A DNA stretch of 64,000 nt, taken from Sepiola atlantica. Taxonomy: Eukaryota > Mollusca > Cephalopoda > Sepiida > Sepiolidae. The stretch lies in NCBI GenBank assembly GCA_963556195.1, contig OY744537.1:21140226-21204225 (forward strand). Reading direction: 5' to 3'. The notes beneath the pieces were generated by a model. That model ran no database searches. It was not told the origin of the DNA and saw only the letters and a list, made by a program, of their open reading frames with translations. Position numbers and translations under genes: made by a program. Below, piece by piece: positions 1 to 11,551 of this stretch. Position 1 is the stretch's first letter. Each line of letters begins with the position of its first letter.

Positions 1-344
1 GAACAAAAAGGAAAGTAAAATAATGAACAAAAAGGAAAAAATATAATGAACAAAAAGGAAAGTAAAATAATGAACAAAAAGGAAAAAATATAATGAACAA
101 AAAGGAAAAAAATATAATGAACAAAAAGAAAGAAAAATAATGAACAAAAAGGAAAAAATATAATGAACAAAAAGGAAAAAATATAATGAACAAAAAGGAA
201 AAAATATAATGAACAAAAAGGAAAAAATATAATGAACAAAAAGGAAAAAATATAATGAACAAAAAGGAAAAAATATAATGAACAAAAAGGAAAAAATATA
301 ATGAACAAAAAGGAAAAAATATAATGAACAAAAATATAATGATG
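1..344. repeat. 23-bp tandem repeat (satellite), left edge
   Basis: About 14.5 head-to-tail copies of a 22-24 bp unit of the form gaacaaaaaggaaaaaatat plus aat. Two early copies carry a gaaagtaaaataat variant. The array begins at the first base, so it probably continues outside the window. The + strand is almost free of pyrimidines. It is not coding. Confidence 0.95.
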
Positions 345-1903
345 CAGGTTAGTAAGGCCCTCCCAACCCTCAGCGAAGTGTTAGGCTGCTCACTGTTTTC
401 CGGGTGTAGCAAAAACAAGCAGCCCGATCTCTAAATGGGATTGGGAGCAAAGTGGGACGTCAGAAAGAAAAATAGATCGGGGTAGAATATAGGAATGGAT
501 GGTGTCCTCCAATGCTAGCGATTACGAGCTGGTTAAAAATAAAAAAAATTGCAATTATATAAATGTACTAATTTTAGTTTGTGTGTTGTATTTTTAATAA
601 GTTAATTAAAAAACAAAACAAAAAAAAAAAACTGAAACTAACGGAGTATATATTTTATGTATGTGCATGACTCCCATAAAACATATGCATGTAATTTTTA
701 CTTCAAAATCTATATATTCTATCATTTTTTTCTTCTAAAAAATGAAATCTTGATAGGTTTAGCTGAATTCTTTTAATATATTATTTTCTTTAATTAAAAA
801 ATATACCTTCATTCTGCACTGATTTACAATTAGAGTAATTTTCAAACATCTAAAAATTACAGATGTCACGAACTTTAACTTCCAATGTTACATTTCTCTG
901 TATACGTGGATAGTTAAGAAAAAATGCCCTCAAGACGAAACGTTTTGTATTATTTACGGGATTTAACTTGTTTATCTTCGAAAATAGCACATTTTAGTTC
1001 AAATAAGTTTTATGGAGTGGAACTAAATAATACTTTGGAGACAAAAACAAAAAAGAAAGTTAAAGATGAAATAATATTTATTGCCTTCTTTTAAGAGGAA
1101 AATGTTTCAACATATAAGACGTCCTATCAATTATATTATTGAACCGATTTTTGAAAAATATTCTTTTTTTTCTTGAATTCTCTTTCCTAAAAAACACTAA
1201 TTTTTCTTCCATCAGATTATGAAGAAAGTGTTTTTTAAAAAAAATTAGTGAAACAAAAACTAACGAGGAATTACTTTTACTTTTTTTACGTTACAGTAAG
1301 CATTTCTTTAAAACTAAACCCTTCTATCGTTAATTTATATACCGAACATTTTATTACAATTTGATTATTAGTTTATCTTATTTCAAATTTCCTGCGATCT
1401 CTCTTTTAACGTGGAAATAAAATTGGGCATACCTACTGTTAGGCAGAAGACATTTCTAGAAAATAAAATACACATGTTAAGGGGAGATAAATTCTCAGAG
1501 TTGCTTGCGAAATTGCGAGAGTTATGTCCCTTTGGCTTCCAAGAAGATACAGACATTTTGAAAGATGTATGTCGTTTTAGATCTCACTATAAATGTCAAT
1601 TAATTAGTAAATCCTCTTCTTCCAATTGTAAAAAGTAAATGAATAATTCATTGTTGACCATACTAATTTTCTTCAGTCAAATTCTTTCTAATATTTTTGT
1701 TTGTTAACTCACATTCACATATTCAAAGTTATCCACACTCAAGCACCTCACTAATTTAGTATTTTTCAAAATATACGATGCATAAGTATATATTTTTGCC
1801 ATTTGGTTGCCACAAAACAGACATTCAACGTACACACATTAACTCTGCATCTGTACTTTTATTGGTCAAATAACGATTCAACCAGGGGTTTTTACCCCGC
1901 CTC
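345..1903. other. AT-rich stretch without recognised gene
   Basis: A short GC-richer block (345-530) directly follows the satellite and looks like an old repeat, but I do not recognise it. The rest is AT-rich. An open frame at 1411-1638 (+) begins with GTG rather than ATG and encodes about 75 residues with no motif I recognise, so I do not call it a gene. Confidence 0.6.
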
Positions 1904-2188
1904 ATAAACCGGTATTGTCCGGGCCTTCGGGTCTGGATTTACGCTGGTCTATCGGTTGTCCGTCCTGTGCAGTTCTAGGATGAGCACCCTCCCAGGCTTT
2001 GCCTTCTCACCCTTTGAGAGGGGGTTAGTTTATTGCTAATCGCCTGAGGCGCCCCTACCGGGGAATGCCGACGGGGCTGCCCAGGCAATTTTTAATAGCC
2101 AGAGTGCTCAAATTCTCGAGCGCTGGTTTTTCAAATCCCACTTTCCCGACCTTGTGTCACATCTTACCTTGTGGGAGGAAGATAAATA
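1904..2188 (+). mobile_element. SINE body without snRNA head, short-tail subfamily
   Basis: Shares the conserved body of the U2-headed SINE family of this window, including ccggtattgtc, tcctgtgcagttctagga, the gcgcccctaccggggaatgc block and gggctgcccaggcaattttt. It starts inside the body, so the U2-derived head is missing. It ends at gtgggaggaagataaata and lacks the 3' extension found in the long-tail copies. No target-site duplication was found. Confidence 0.85.
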
Positions 2189-2540
2189 GTAACGACGAAA
2201 AGAATTAAACTGTATTGAACATCATTCTCACATTACGTCAGCGTGGGATTGCAATTTAATTTTTCAATATGCTGACAAAGGGAAGATAACTGTTTCCATT
2301 TTCGTTGACAAAACTTTAGTTATTCATGAGGTGCAGTTTCATGGCATAACACTGGAAATATTCTCTTTAACCCTGACTGGTACTACCACTCAAGATCACA
2401 GTTGACCTGGGAGTAATGCCAACTGAGGGGTGACGCCCCCTCCCCCCTCCCCCCTCCCCCCAACTTCCAAATTTGTAATCTCACTACGGGATGAAATTTC
2501 ATGGTATACATTTTGAGGGTGTAATTTTTTTTATGGAAAT
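2189..2540. other. Non-coding with C-rich run and SINE-like scrap
   Basis: No gene is seen. At 2378-2440 there is a degraded copy of the GC-rich repeat also present in reverse at 62040-62180 (shared tactaccactc and gacctgggag). It is followed by a run of CCCCCCT units at 2438-2461. Confidence 0.5.
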
Positions 2541-3335
2541 CGATCCAGATCAAGACATGAAGTCACTTGATGTAAGGAGCTAACAAGAACAAATATGATT
2601 ATCGTAAAGACAGGAGATGCCTATTGGCCTTAGTCTTGAAAAGACCGAGGCTATAGGTAGGAGGAAAACAGTCAGCAGGAAGAGAGTTCCACAAGCCTGC
2701 AGTTCTGGGAAAGAAGCTGTATTACAATGAGGTATCAAAACAGCGAATCGATGGAAACCACTAGACCAACGAGTCAAACGAGCTGGAACAAAAGAAGCAG
2801 GGAATACATCACATAATTTTGAAGAACACATGCCATAATAGTATTTATAGAAAAAACTGAGACTAGCAACATCACGTCTATTAGAGCGAGGGTCCAGAGA
2901 AGAAGAAAGGGTGTGACCAATCAAATTACAGATACGTTTCTGCATCTTATCAAAAACTTCAAATGGAACAGATCACCAGCCCAAATATGACAACAGTACT
3001 CCATACATGGTCTGATTGTTGATTTGTAGAGATAGAGAATAGACTCTGGCGTGAGAAAGCGTTTGGAGCAATAGAGAGAACTGGCTTTACGAGAAGCAGA
3101 AAGAGCAATGGATTTAATGTGAACTCCAATAAAGATTTGATGAGAAAGACCAAGAAGGTTCAGTCGATTTCTCCTCAAGAGCAGAGCCATCCACGAGAAT
3201 CTCAGGAAGAAGACACGCCTACGATTGAAAGACACACGCTGAGTCTTAGCAGGATTAATCAAAACAAGCTATTTCGTGCCCGATCCACAACTGAACCCAG
3301 GTCAATTGCATATTTTTACTGATCCGAGGGAGATG
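2541..3335 (-). mobile_element. Jockey/CR1-like LINE, 3' end of reverse transcriptase ORF (degenerate)
   Basis: Minus-strand reading gives the post-catalytic end of an APE-type LINE polymerase: FLTPESILYLYKSTIRPCM, then EYCCHIWAG, then RRDVASLSFFYKYYYG across a frameshift near 2940. The same block occurs at 9.4-9.8 and 43.5-44.2 kb. The copy is 5'-truncated and frame-broken. Its 3' untranslated end (cacttgatgtaaggagcta) is shared with 32.8-33.06 kb, so both belong to one subfamily. Confidence 0.8.
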
Positions 3336-4409
3336 GGTGAGAAGCAACACCAGAATAGAGAATGGAGATAATAATTTTCTATGTGAATTGTACACTTGAA
3401 ATTAAGATATTTTCCCAGTAATTTAAATTTCCCATTTTCATTATTTTCATGATTATAAAATTAAATAGGATTTCGAGATAGTGGTCATAATAGAAGTACT
3501 AAAGTAGGTCGACCGTAGTCAGGGGTGACCTGGCTACGCGTGTTTTCGCCGATGCACACATTCTCCCTGGGGGCGGTGGGTGCGTGATTGTCCTAATAAG
3601 TACCGTTGTGGACAATAAAATCGGCTATGTAACGCTCAAAACTTATCAGATCTATTGTATTCAATTATGTAGGAATATCACTGAATAAGGTATGAACCCA
3701 TAGTGGCCCTCAGCTGTGGGCAAAATAGTGACTGTGTTCAATAGTTGACAATGGGTATTGAGTTTTAGCATAAAATAATCCAAATAGGGTTGATATGCCG
3801 TAAAAAAGATTTAATCAAAACTTTTTACTAGTGTCTCAACTACTGCTTGTTGTTAAGCGAATAGGACTTCTGTGCAGAGCTCACGAAAATCGTGCCTCAG
3901 GATTGTGGTTTGCATGAAGTTCTCGTTGGCCGTAGCTATTCTGTATACCTGTCTGACTGACACCCGGAACAACAAGGTCCACCTGTTGCATACGAAGTCG
4001 AGGAAGGTTGACCCAGAACACAGGAAGGAATGACAGTTTCACATATGCAGAAGCAACGTTCTTATTCACACTTCATGAATTTGCTTTCTACACGCAGACG
4101 ACGGATCCTGATGTTGACTCCTCCTAAATTTTCACCAGAACCCTGTTAGCCGGGTAGCCCTGAAACTACCATGTTGCCATCGCCCCTACCACAGCGAGGA
4201 AAGGTTTGACTTTACAGGTTGACTGCTGGTTCACAATCCCAACTCACTCGTGTGATCTGTTCTCATCGTTAGCCATGTTTTACATTCATCCGCGCAGGAA
4301 CCAGTCATCTCATAATCTACCACAAGACTATTAGTTCAGAGCACTGTTCTGCGTACACCCCGTATATAACAATTTGTAATGTTTTTATTTTCTTTCCTTT
4401 TCTTTGCAG
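3336..4409. other. Presumed intron or upstream DNA of the left cathepsin gene; old repeats
   Basis: No exon of the cathepsin gene was found here; in particular there is no CGSCWAF-encoding exon. A fragment with agggttgatatgccgtaa (3786-3805) matches the dimeric repeat at 62.2-62.5 kb. The GC-richer stretches at 3500-3640 and 3850-4350 look like old interspersed repeats I do not recognise. Confidence 0.5.
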
Positions 4410-4681
4410 GATGATACATGCCGCTACAATAGTAAAAAAGCAATCACTTCACTGTCCAATTATGTTGACATTGTGCACTTCAGTGAGGACGCCCTACAAA
4501 AAGCAGTGGCCACCATTGGACCAGTTTCAGTCGCCATTGACGCTAGTGATTTCACCTTCGCCCAATACAAGTCAGGCGTATACGAGAGCACAGATTGCAC
4601 TGATCTAATTCTCAATCATGGTGTACTGGTTGTTGGATATGGCACAGAAAACGGAAAAGACTATTGGCTCGTAAAGAACAG
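4410..4681 (+). CDS. Cathepsin L-like cysteine protease, penultimate coding exon
   Basis: This exon encodes about 90 residues of a papain-family (C1A) protease, from DDTCRYNSKKAITSLSNYVD to GKDYWLVKN. It contains the catalytic-His segment LILNHGVLVVGYG and ends in the catalytic Asn; the last two bases AG are completed by T from the next exon to give Ser of the KNSWG motif. The acceptor ctttgcag and donor gtaaga are good. The exon is 272 bp, exactly the length of exon 6 of the complete minus-strand paralogue (30287-30558), and no stop interrupts it. Earlier exons (signal, propeptide, catalytic Cys) are not in the window to its left, so the gene either starts beyond the edge or is 5'-truncated. 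Expected to be a secreted or lysosomal endopeptidase. Confidence 0.93.
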
Positions 4682-4810
4682 GTAAGAATGATTGATTATA
4701 GAAACAAAGGTATGCCCCCAATCCTCGGAGGAAATATTTAAATATTTAAAATTGTTTTTTTTTTAAATTTTTTATTTTCCTAACCTCTTGAATAGAATTT
4801 ATTTTATGTT

Positions 4811-5150
4811 CTTGGCCTTTTGGCTAAGATCAAAGTGTAGTATCTGTTCCGATGGATACTGCACCCCATAGACTGGTATTGTCAAGGCCTTTGGGGCTTG
4901 ATTTATGCCGGTCTATGGGTCTGTCCTGTGCAGTTCTAGGAGGTGCACCCTCCCAGGCTTTACCTCCCCTCTTTGGGGGGGAGTAAGTTTATTGCTTACT
5001 GTCTGAGGCGCCCCTACCGGGAAATGCCGACGGGGCTGCCCAGGCAATTTTTAAACCCCACTTTCCCGACCCGACCTTGGATCACATCTTACTTGTGGGA
5101 GTAAGATAAAAACTGGCCTTGTGCCTAACTCCTGGAGAGGAATAAATCAA
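4811..5150 (+). mobile_element. U2-snRNA-headed SINE, long-tail subfamily (copy A)
   Basis: Starts with cttggccttttggctaagat, closely matching U2 snRNA nt 8-28, and continues caaagtgtagtatctgttcc before leaving U2. The body carries a hairpin (catagactgg ... ccggtctatg), a second hairpin (cctcccctctttggggggga) and gaggcgcccctaccgggaaa. The 3' end is aactcctggagaggaataaa followed by tcaa. No clear target-site duplication. Confidence 0.9.
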
Positions 5151-5525
5151 TATCCAACAACTATACGGTATCATTAATTAATATGGATAGCAATTGTTTC
5201 TCTTATAAAACCCCCCCCCCCAACTAAACTGTAGCTTAATGCATAAATGATGGATTCAAAGCAGCTTACTTGAATAGACTCACTTCGATCAGCTCAGCAT
5301 CACCTTTTGTAAAATGAACACTAAAAACTACTCATTGTAAGCATGCCATTATTTTTTTTGGAAGGTTGTCCTATATTTTTGCATCTGATTGGATGAGCCA
5401 TTTGCTCTCATAAGATATGCAAGTCATAGTATGAAAGATTGGGAGGACGAGGGTGTGAGATAGTGAGAGAAATGTTATACAGAAAATACGCAGAAAAGCA
5501 TGTGTCCACAAAAGAATATTATTTA

Positions 5526-6170
5526 CAGGGTGTTTCAAAAGTCTTGGGAACATAACGATTTTTAATAACTCAAAAACTATTAGGAGTTGAAAAATTAAAT
5601 TGGTACCGTTGGAAAGGTTAAAGTTTCAAGTTTTGTGGGGAATCTTCAAAGTTGCTCAATATGAGCACCATTCGTCACACGGCAGACATCTAGTCGATAG
5701 TCCATTTCCTGCCAAACGCGTTCCAGCATCTTGACGTCAATGGTTCCCACAACTGCCGTTACTCGAGCCTTTAGTTCGTCAATATCTCTTGGAAGGGGCG
5801 GCACATAGACTTGTTGCTTGACAAAGCCCCAAAGGAAAAAGTCACACGGGGTAAGATCTGGAGACCTAGGAGGCCAGGGCATGAGAACGTCATCACCTCG
5901 CCCAGATCTCCCAATCCATCTACCAGGCAGCCTTGTGTTAAGAAACTGCCTTACTCTAAGACTCCAGTGTGGTGGTGCACCATCTTGTTGAAAAATGAAG
6001 TCATCAGATTCTGCTTGTTCCAACTGAGCCATTAAGCAGTCTTCCAGCATGTTGAGATAGGATTCACCAGTGATAGTTGCCTCTTCAAAGAAGAACGGTC
6101 CATAGACACCTTTCTTGGAAATTGCACAAAACACGTTCACTTTTGGTGAATCTCGCTCGTGTATATATCA
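5526..6170 (-). mobile_element. Mariner/IS630-type transposon remnant with DDE transposase fragment
   Basis: A stop-free reading frame of about 164 codons (5646-6140, extendable slightly upstream) encodes the catalytic half of a transposase: YGPFFFEEATITGESYLNML, FIFQQDGAPPHW with one catalytic Asp, then WPPRSPDLTPCDFFLWGFVK with the last acidic residue, 46 residues between the two Asp. The N-terminal DNA-binding half is absent, so it is 5'-truncated near 6170. The 3' end at about 5526 (gggtgtttcaaaagtcttgg) resembles the terminal inverted repeat at 49180. No intact partner terminus is visible. Confidence 0.85.
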
Positions 6171-7309
6171 ACACAGATGGATTACAAAGGTTGAAAACAA
6201 AAAGAATACTTGTTCTGAGAATAAGCGCCTTTGCAAAACAAAGGAGATTCGTTAGCTAAGCTAGTGAGTATTATTTAGTCGACAATTAAGTACTATGAAA
6301 TACTCACAGGATAGAAGAGCCGTAACAAAAATCTACCTCGTTCAACTGATGATCAATTAAATTTTCGCCTTTATAATAACTTGATAATTTCACACAGATG
6401 CTTCTGATTAACTGACAAAATATACATCTGAATTTATTAATCCAATCAGGAGTCTGCGTCGAGCCATTTGCGCACAGACGAGTTTGGGCACTTTTATTTT
6501 GTACCTTAAAAGGTAAAGTTCCGCCGCTACAGAGATATTGACGATGGTATATCGTCTTCTTTTGATGTATCATGACTCACGCTAACAATTTAAAATGTAA
6601 TAAACGAAGAAATGGAAAAGGTAAAAGAAATTTGAATGCAGTAAAGCAGGGTTAAAGAATATAATATATTTATATGTATACAAATTTACAAATATATTAA
6701 GTATTTTATGTTGGTGAATTGTTCGTGTCTGTGAGTTGAAAAGTTAGCCATTCTTTTGTTGTAAAGAAGCACGAACATTGTAAGTGTGTGTATATGTTTT
6801 TCTGTCAGTGTGAATATACGTGTAACAGTAAGTTATATAAGCATTGTAGACAGTCTATATATTTGCTTGCTTTTGTTCTAGTAATTGTGAGAGTATATGC
6901 GTGAACTTGTAAGTTTAATAGTCATTGGATTTCCCCTGGAAGGAGAAGCTGAACATAATGTGTCCTTGCTGTTTATCTTCTCTTCCCCCCCCCCGTGTCT
7001 TCTTTGCCCCTGATTTATATAGATTGGCATTGGATCCTGGGAAATAAATTTTCTCTCCAAGTAGAAATGATTTCGCTTGCGGACGTAGTAGAGAGCAGAT
7101 AAAATAACCCCTATTTTTGCAATTTTGTTAATTTCTCACCCGAAGCCTCATTTTGCACAAAAAATGTGATCGCTTTTTTAGAGTTTGTTTTGAGGCGTGG
7201 CTTGTGTTTTCGATCACGCAGTTGGTTAATAAATATATAGGATTGATAGACATGTTAATCCGGTCGGTTAGAATATTTTTCTTTTGTCATATTTTATAAG
7301 TTATAATAA

Positions 7310-7444
<135 letters not shown>

Positions 7445-7477
7445 TATAATTTAGTATTTATTTTATTTATTAAATCT

Positions 7478-7483
7478 AATAAA
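7478..7483 (+). promoter_or_regulatory. Polyadenylation signal AATAAA of left cathepsin gene
   Basis: AATAAA lies 34 bp after the stop codon within an AT-rich 3' UTR, a normal position for a compact invertebrate 3' UTR. Confidence 0.7.
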
Positions 7484-7737
7484 ACAGATAAAAAATAATT
7501 ACTGTTTGTTTGTTCATTTGTTAGAATTAAAGTTATTTTCAATTTCTGTTTTCTTGCGAGCAATAGCTTTAAACTTCAACATGTAGGTACATTTTTATAA
7601 CGCATTTCTTACCTTATCTTGTTTCATCATTTTTTTTTTTTGTTTTTAGGCATATTATTACATTTTCTAACTTCAATCGTTTGCTTTCCTGAACCAAATA
7701 AACCAACTTTCTAAACGTCTTATTTACTTGTTATACT

Positions 7738-7853
7738 ATTCAGAACGAACGCAAATCCCCAACGTTATCATAAGTGGCATTGCTACTCTCGCTATACACG
7801 ATATTTTGTAATAGAATTTAGTATTTATTTTATTTATTAAATGACCTAAAACT
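7738..7853 (+). pseudogene. Ghost copy of cathepsin terminal exon and 3' UTR
   Basis: Repeats the end of the last exon and its 3' UTR. It reads GIATLAIHDIL then TAA against [11 protein letters not shown] then TAA upstream, followed by the near-identical agtatttattttatttatta. The upstream half of the exon is scrambled and no acceptor plus WGPSWG part remains, so it is a partial, non-functional duplication about 375 bp downstream. Confidence 0.8.
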
Positions 7854-8422
7854 GATTTACTCAAAACGAAGATATTTGTAAAAAAAATAAATAATAATGA
7901 CTAAGGTTCGGAAGATAGGTTTATCCAAGCTTCATTTAGCTAAAAATAAATCAGGTTTAGAATCGCACGTACGATCTGATTGCCGTAATCTTGAGAAAAG
8001 GGCCGTAAACGAATAAGGATATCGTAAAGGAGTGTCGTATACATGTCTTATTTACGACAACAACTATGAGTGTTATTCTTCCTTTGGCATGTTATCTTGA
8101 GTACTTTTGTAAAATAAAACGGTTTTATAAAAGCATATATTATTTGTTTAACTGTGGCTGCGTATTTAACGTAACTGTTATGCCGAGATCAAATCTTATT
8201 GGATTCATTGTCTTCAATCACACACTAATGTTACTGAGATAGGTACGAACGTTCAATTCCCCTAGCTATGTGTAAAAAAAGCAACTTGTGTTCAATGATT
8301 CTTATATAATGAACCGTTTGCAACGTTTCGGCATAAACTGATTTCCCCAAAACAGATTGATATTTCGTATGTGTTTGGTTTGTCTGCAATCCCTTTTTTT
8401 TTTTTTTTAAAGAGTAGAAATT
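7854..8422. other. Intergenic, nothing recognised
   Basis: AT-rich sequence after the ghost exon, with a T-run just before the SINE body at 8423. No gene or repeat family was recognised. Confidence 0.5.
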
Positions 8423-8709
8423 AATAGACCGGTATTGTCTGGGCCTTTGGGTCTTGATTTACGTCCGTCTATCGGTTGTCCGTCCTGTGCAGTTCTAGGA
8501 GGTGCACCCTCCCAGGCTTTGCCTTCTCACCCTTTGAGAAGGGGTTAGTTTATTGCTAATCACCCGAGGCGCTCCTACCGGGGAATGCCGACGGGATTGG
8601 CCAGGCAATTTTTAAATGACCAGAGCGCTCAAACTCTCGAGCGCTGGTTTTTCAAATCCCACTTTCCCGACCTTGTGTCACATCTTACCTTGTGGGAGGA
8701 CGATAAATA
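8423..8709 (+). mobile_element. SINE body without snRNA head, short-tail subfamily
   Basis: Begins at aatagaccggtattgtct, at nearly the same internal position as the 1904 copy, and ends gtgggaggacgataaata. It shares tatcggttgtccgtcctgtg with that copy, which defines a subfamily separate from the long-tail copies. The U2-derived head is absent. Confidence 0.85.
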
Positions 8710-9126
8710 AAGGCTCTGTAGCAGTCACATGATTGAAATCTATTTCCTTCTGTATTTACATGTAATCACTCGTGTATTGATTAGTATGTGGTTCGGTTGG
8801 CTAACACAGACATATCCAAACTCGCATAGAAATACATCAGACGTTTGAAACACAGTGCGAATATCTACCTTTCCTCGTTTCCGGCCAGACTATTTGCAGC
8901 GCAAATATGATTAGTTTCAGCCGAGATGCGGACCTGACAAGACGTATATTTCCTTTGCTTACGTCTCGTCATGACGTAGCGGGAAGCGAGATACAAATTC
9001 CCGTTCAAGCCTTAAGACGCGGACTCAATTACATTTCTATAATACATATCGGCCGAGACAATCTATCTTACATTCTTGTGGTACTTACTTCTTCTGGTTC
9101 TTATTTCGTTTTATGAATTTTTTTAA
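8710..9126. other. Intergenic, nothing recognised
   Basis: Ordinary AT-rich sequence. A short plus-strand open frame near 8907-9116 has no recognisable motif. Confidence 0.5.
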
Positions 9127-10500
9127 TTTTTAACATAATTTACCCCAAACAAGGCAGGCCGCCACTGTAGACATAAAGGGGCTACTGAGAAATAGGGTGT
9201 GGGTTTTAGGGGTCATCCTAAGTTTGGAGCTGTGCAGCGAGATGTCCGTTCACATTACTTTAATTTCTGCATGTCGGTACAGTCGAGGAAACAGGGAGCA
9301 GGGACGGAGTTCTAGAGGCCGGCAGCATGAGAAAAGAAGCTATTGGAGTAGAATGCTTTTCGGCATCTGGGGACCTCCACAATGAATGGATAGGATTTGT
9401 CGGGTTGGTCTAGTGAATTTACGTCGAGGGGGCACTAGTGCAGCAAGTTCATCAGAGCACACTCCATTAAAGTTCTTGTAAAACAGGCACAAGGAAGCAA
9501 CATTGCGGCGATGGGACAGGGACTGGAGTTTGGTGGATAGTGAGGGATCTATTAAGTTGGCAACTCTTTTTTGGACCTTGTCTAAGAGGGAGGGACGAGT
9601 GGATGATGCATCAGCCCAGATGTGGCAACAATACTCCATGCATGGGCGGATGGTGGCTTTGTAGAGATATAGGATAATATCAGGTGTGAGAAGTTTACTA
9701 GCACGACAGACAGAACCTACTTTATTTGCAGCAGCCTTGGCAATGTCTTCTATGTATTTATTCCAATTCATGTTACCTGTGAATGATAGGCCGAGGAGTT
9801 TGAATGTTGAACTCTCAGGTAGGGTGTTATTTGCCATGGCAATTGGTGGTTGAAAAGTAGCTTTGTGTTTGCGGTATTAAAAATTACAACCATTTATGAC
9901 CCCAATCCACTACAGCCTCTAAGGATTCAGCCATTACCTCGAATATGTTCACGTCCGTTTTGCCCACATGACGAGAGTAGAGCGTGGTGTCGTCAACAAA
10001 TGTACTAATCTCAGTCTCAATGACATCAGGGAGGTCGTTTATGAAACTCAAGAACAGTAGAGGTCCAAGGATGGATCCCTGGGGTATACCAGCATTTATG
10101 TCATGTTTCTTAGATCAACAGCCACCGAGGACAACCTGAATCTTTCTTTTGGTTAGGAAGGATCTAATTATATTAAATATTTGTCCAGTAATACCATATT
10201 AATGAATTTGTAGGAGAAGCCCTTTATGCCAGACCTTGTCAAAGGCTTTGGATATATCAAGCACTACCGCCCTAGCTTCACATGCTTTGTCCAGTGTATG
10301 ATATATGCATTCAGAGATGACCATTACGATATCCGGAGTAGATCGTGCTTGTCTAAATCCGTACTGATGATCGCTAGATTGATTAAGGATTCAAAGATTT
10401 TAGCAAAAATCGGGAGTAGACTGATTGGGCGGTAGTTTTGAGCATCAGTTCTATCTCCAGAATTCTTGAAGACCTGTACCATTGTAGAGAAGATGCTGGT
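9127..10500 (-). mobile_element. Jockey-like LINE, degenerate 3' half
   Basis: The 3' end is near 9150 (caaacaaggcaggccgccac), shared with the copy at 43.43 kb. The best stop-free part (9340-9837) reads FKLLGLSFTGNMNWNKYIED, then LYLYKATIRPCMEYCCHIWA and HRRNVASLCLFYKNFNGVCS, the region after the catalytic core of the reverse transcriptase. Upstream (9840-10450) the palm region survives only with frameshifts, for example an LDISKAFD equivalent near 10250. 5'-truncated and inactive. Confidence 0.85.
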
Positions 10501-11158
10501 ACTCTTTATATAGAATTTTGGTGACCCTTCTCCTTCTCCTTTTATTTCCCCCTCATCATCTCAAACAAGTCCAGTCCGATGAACACAGATGCTACTACAA
10601 AATGGCTATCTCCAACAAGTATCTCAAACCTCACCAACAACTCTACAGCTTCAATACTACAGGGTGATCCTCCAAATGCGACGAATGTAGTCGTTAATAA
10701 AATTCTCAATCTTTTCTGCAATCTAAGCATATTTTATACAAATAAACTTCAGTTTATGCCTGACTTATCCACCCTGTTTCGGTCATGAATGTCCAACATA
10801 CTTTGTTTTATTACTGGCTACAAGATCAATGCTGAGCTCTAACCTAGTGGTCGTTAAGAACCTTTGGACAGATGAAAATGTGTTGAACAGTGGTTTTAGC
10901 AACAAGAAGCAACTCACTCCACACTTCAAATGAGTCGTTGAAATGGTTACGGGGACGCTAGTGATCGTCTCATCAGTAGAAAATATGTTCCTGGCTGTGC
11001 TTCACACTAACAGGATCGTACCCTCCAGATATTTATCTGTGGGGTTATCTCAAAGATTATTTTAGCAAAAAAATCCCCGACTATTCCTGAACAGACGCGG
11101 GCCAGCGCAGCTAAAATGAGGAGAGAGCCAAGAGAGGAGTGTAGTATATATATATATA
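10501..11158. other. Non-coding; degraded transposase scrap
   Basis: Around 11015-11095 (+) one frame reads PPDIYLWGYLKDYFSKK, like the D-F-L-W-G-Y-L-K block after the last catalytic Asp of mariner-type transposases, but only this scrap remains. An open frame at 10579-10788 (+) encodes about 70 unremarkable residues with no motif I recognise. Confidence 0.4.
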
Positions 11159-11551
11159 TTCCATGAAAAATGCCAGTATACTGAAATCATATGCCCTTAA
11201 TAGGGTTAAGATGAAAATTCATATACACTAAATGTACAAAAGCAAGGAAATTACCAAAATTTTACACTTTTATTGTCATTAAGGGTATGCGAGCACAACA
11301 GGGCTATATATTTTACTGGTGGGAATCTTTCTTCAGCGCACCTCACACACTTCATCCACTCATGCATAGAGATTTATACTGTAGTGATGTGATAATGAAA
11401 TGGTTTGGTTGATATGTAGTCATACCCTTAATGACAATAAAAGTGTAAAAATTTGGGAATTTCCTTGCTTTTGTACATTTAGTGTATATGAATTTTCATC
11501 TTAACCCTATTAAGGGCATATGATTTCAGTATACTGGCATTTATCATGGAA
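11159..11551. mobile_element. MITE with 131-bp terminal inverted repeats
   Basis: The left arm 11159-11289 (from ttccatgaaaaatgccagta) and right arm 11421-11551 (to ctggcatttatcatggaa) are near-perfect inverse copies of 131 bp around a 131-bp unrelated centre. TA flanks both ends, as expected for Tc1/mariner-type insertion. No coding capacity. Confidence 0.92.

Noticed and set aside
1..344. CRISPR-like array
   Set aside because: Units are directly adjacent without unique spacers; this is a satellite in a eukaryotic genome.
3500..3640. Small structured RNA gene in the GC-rich block
   Set aside because: I compared it by eye with U1, U4atac, U12 and tRNA features and saw no convincing match.
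4811..4850. Functional U2 snRNA genes
   Set aside because: Only about the first 40 nt match U2; the branch-point region is followed by unrelated SINE body and no U2 Sm site or promoter elements were seen.
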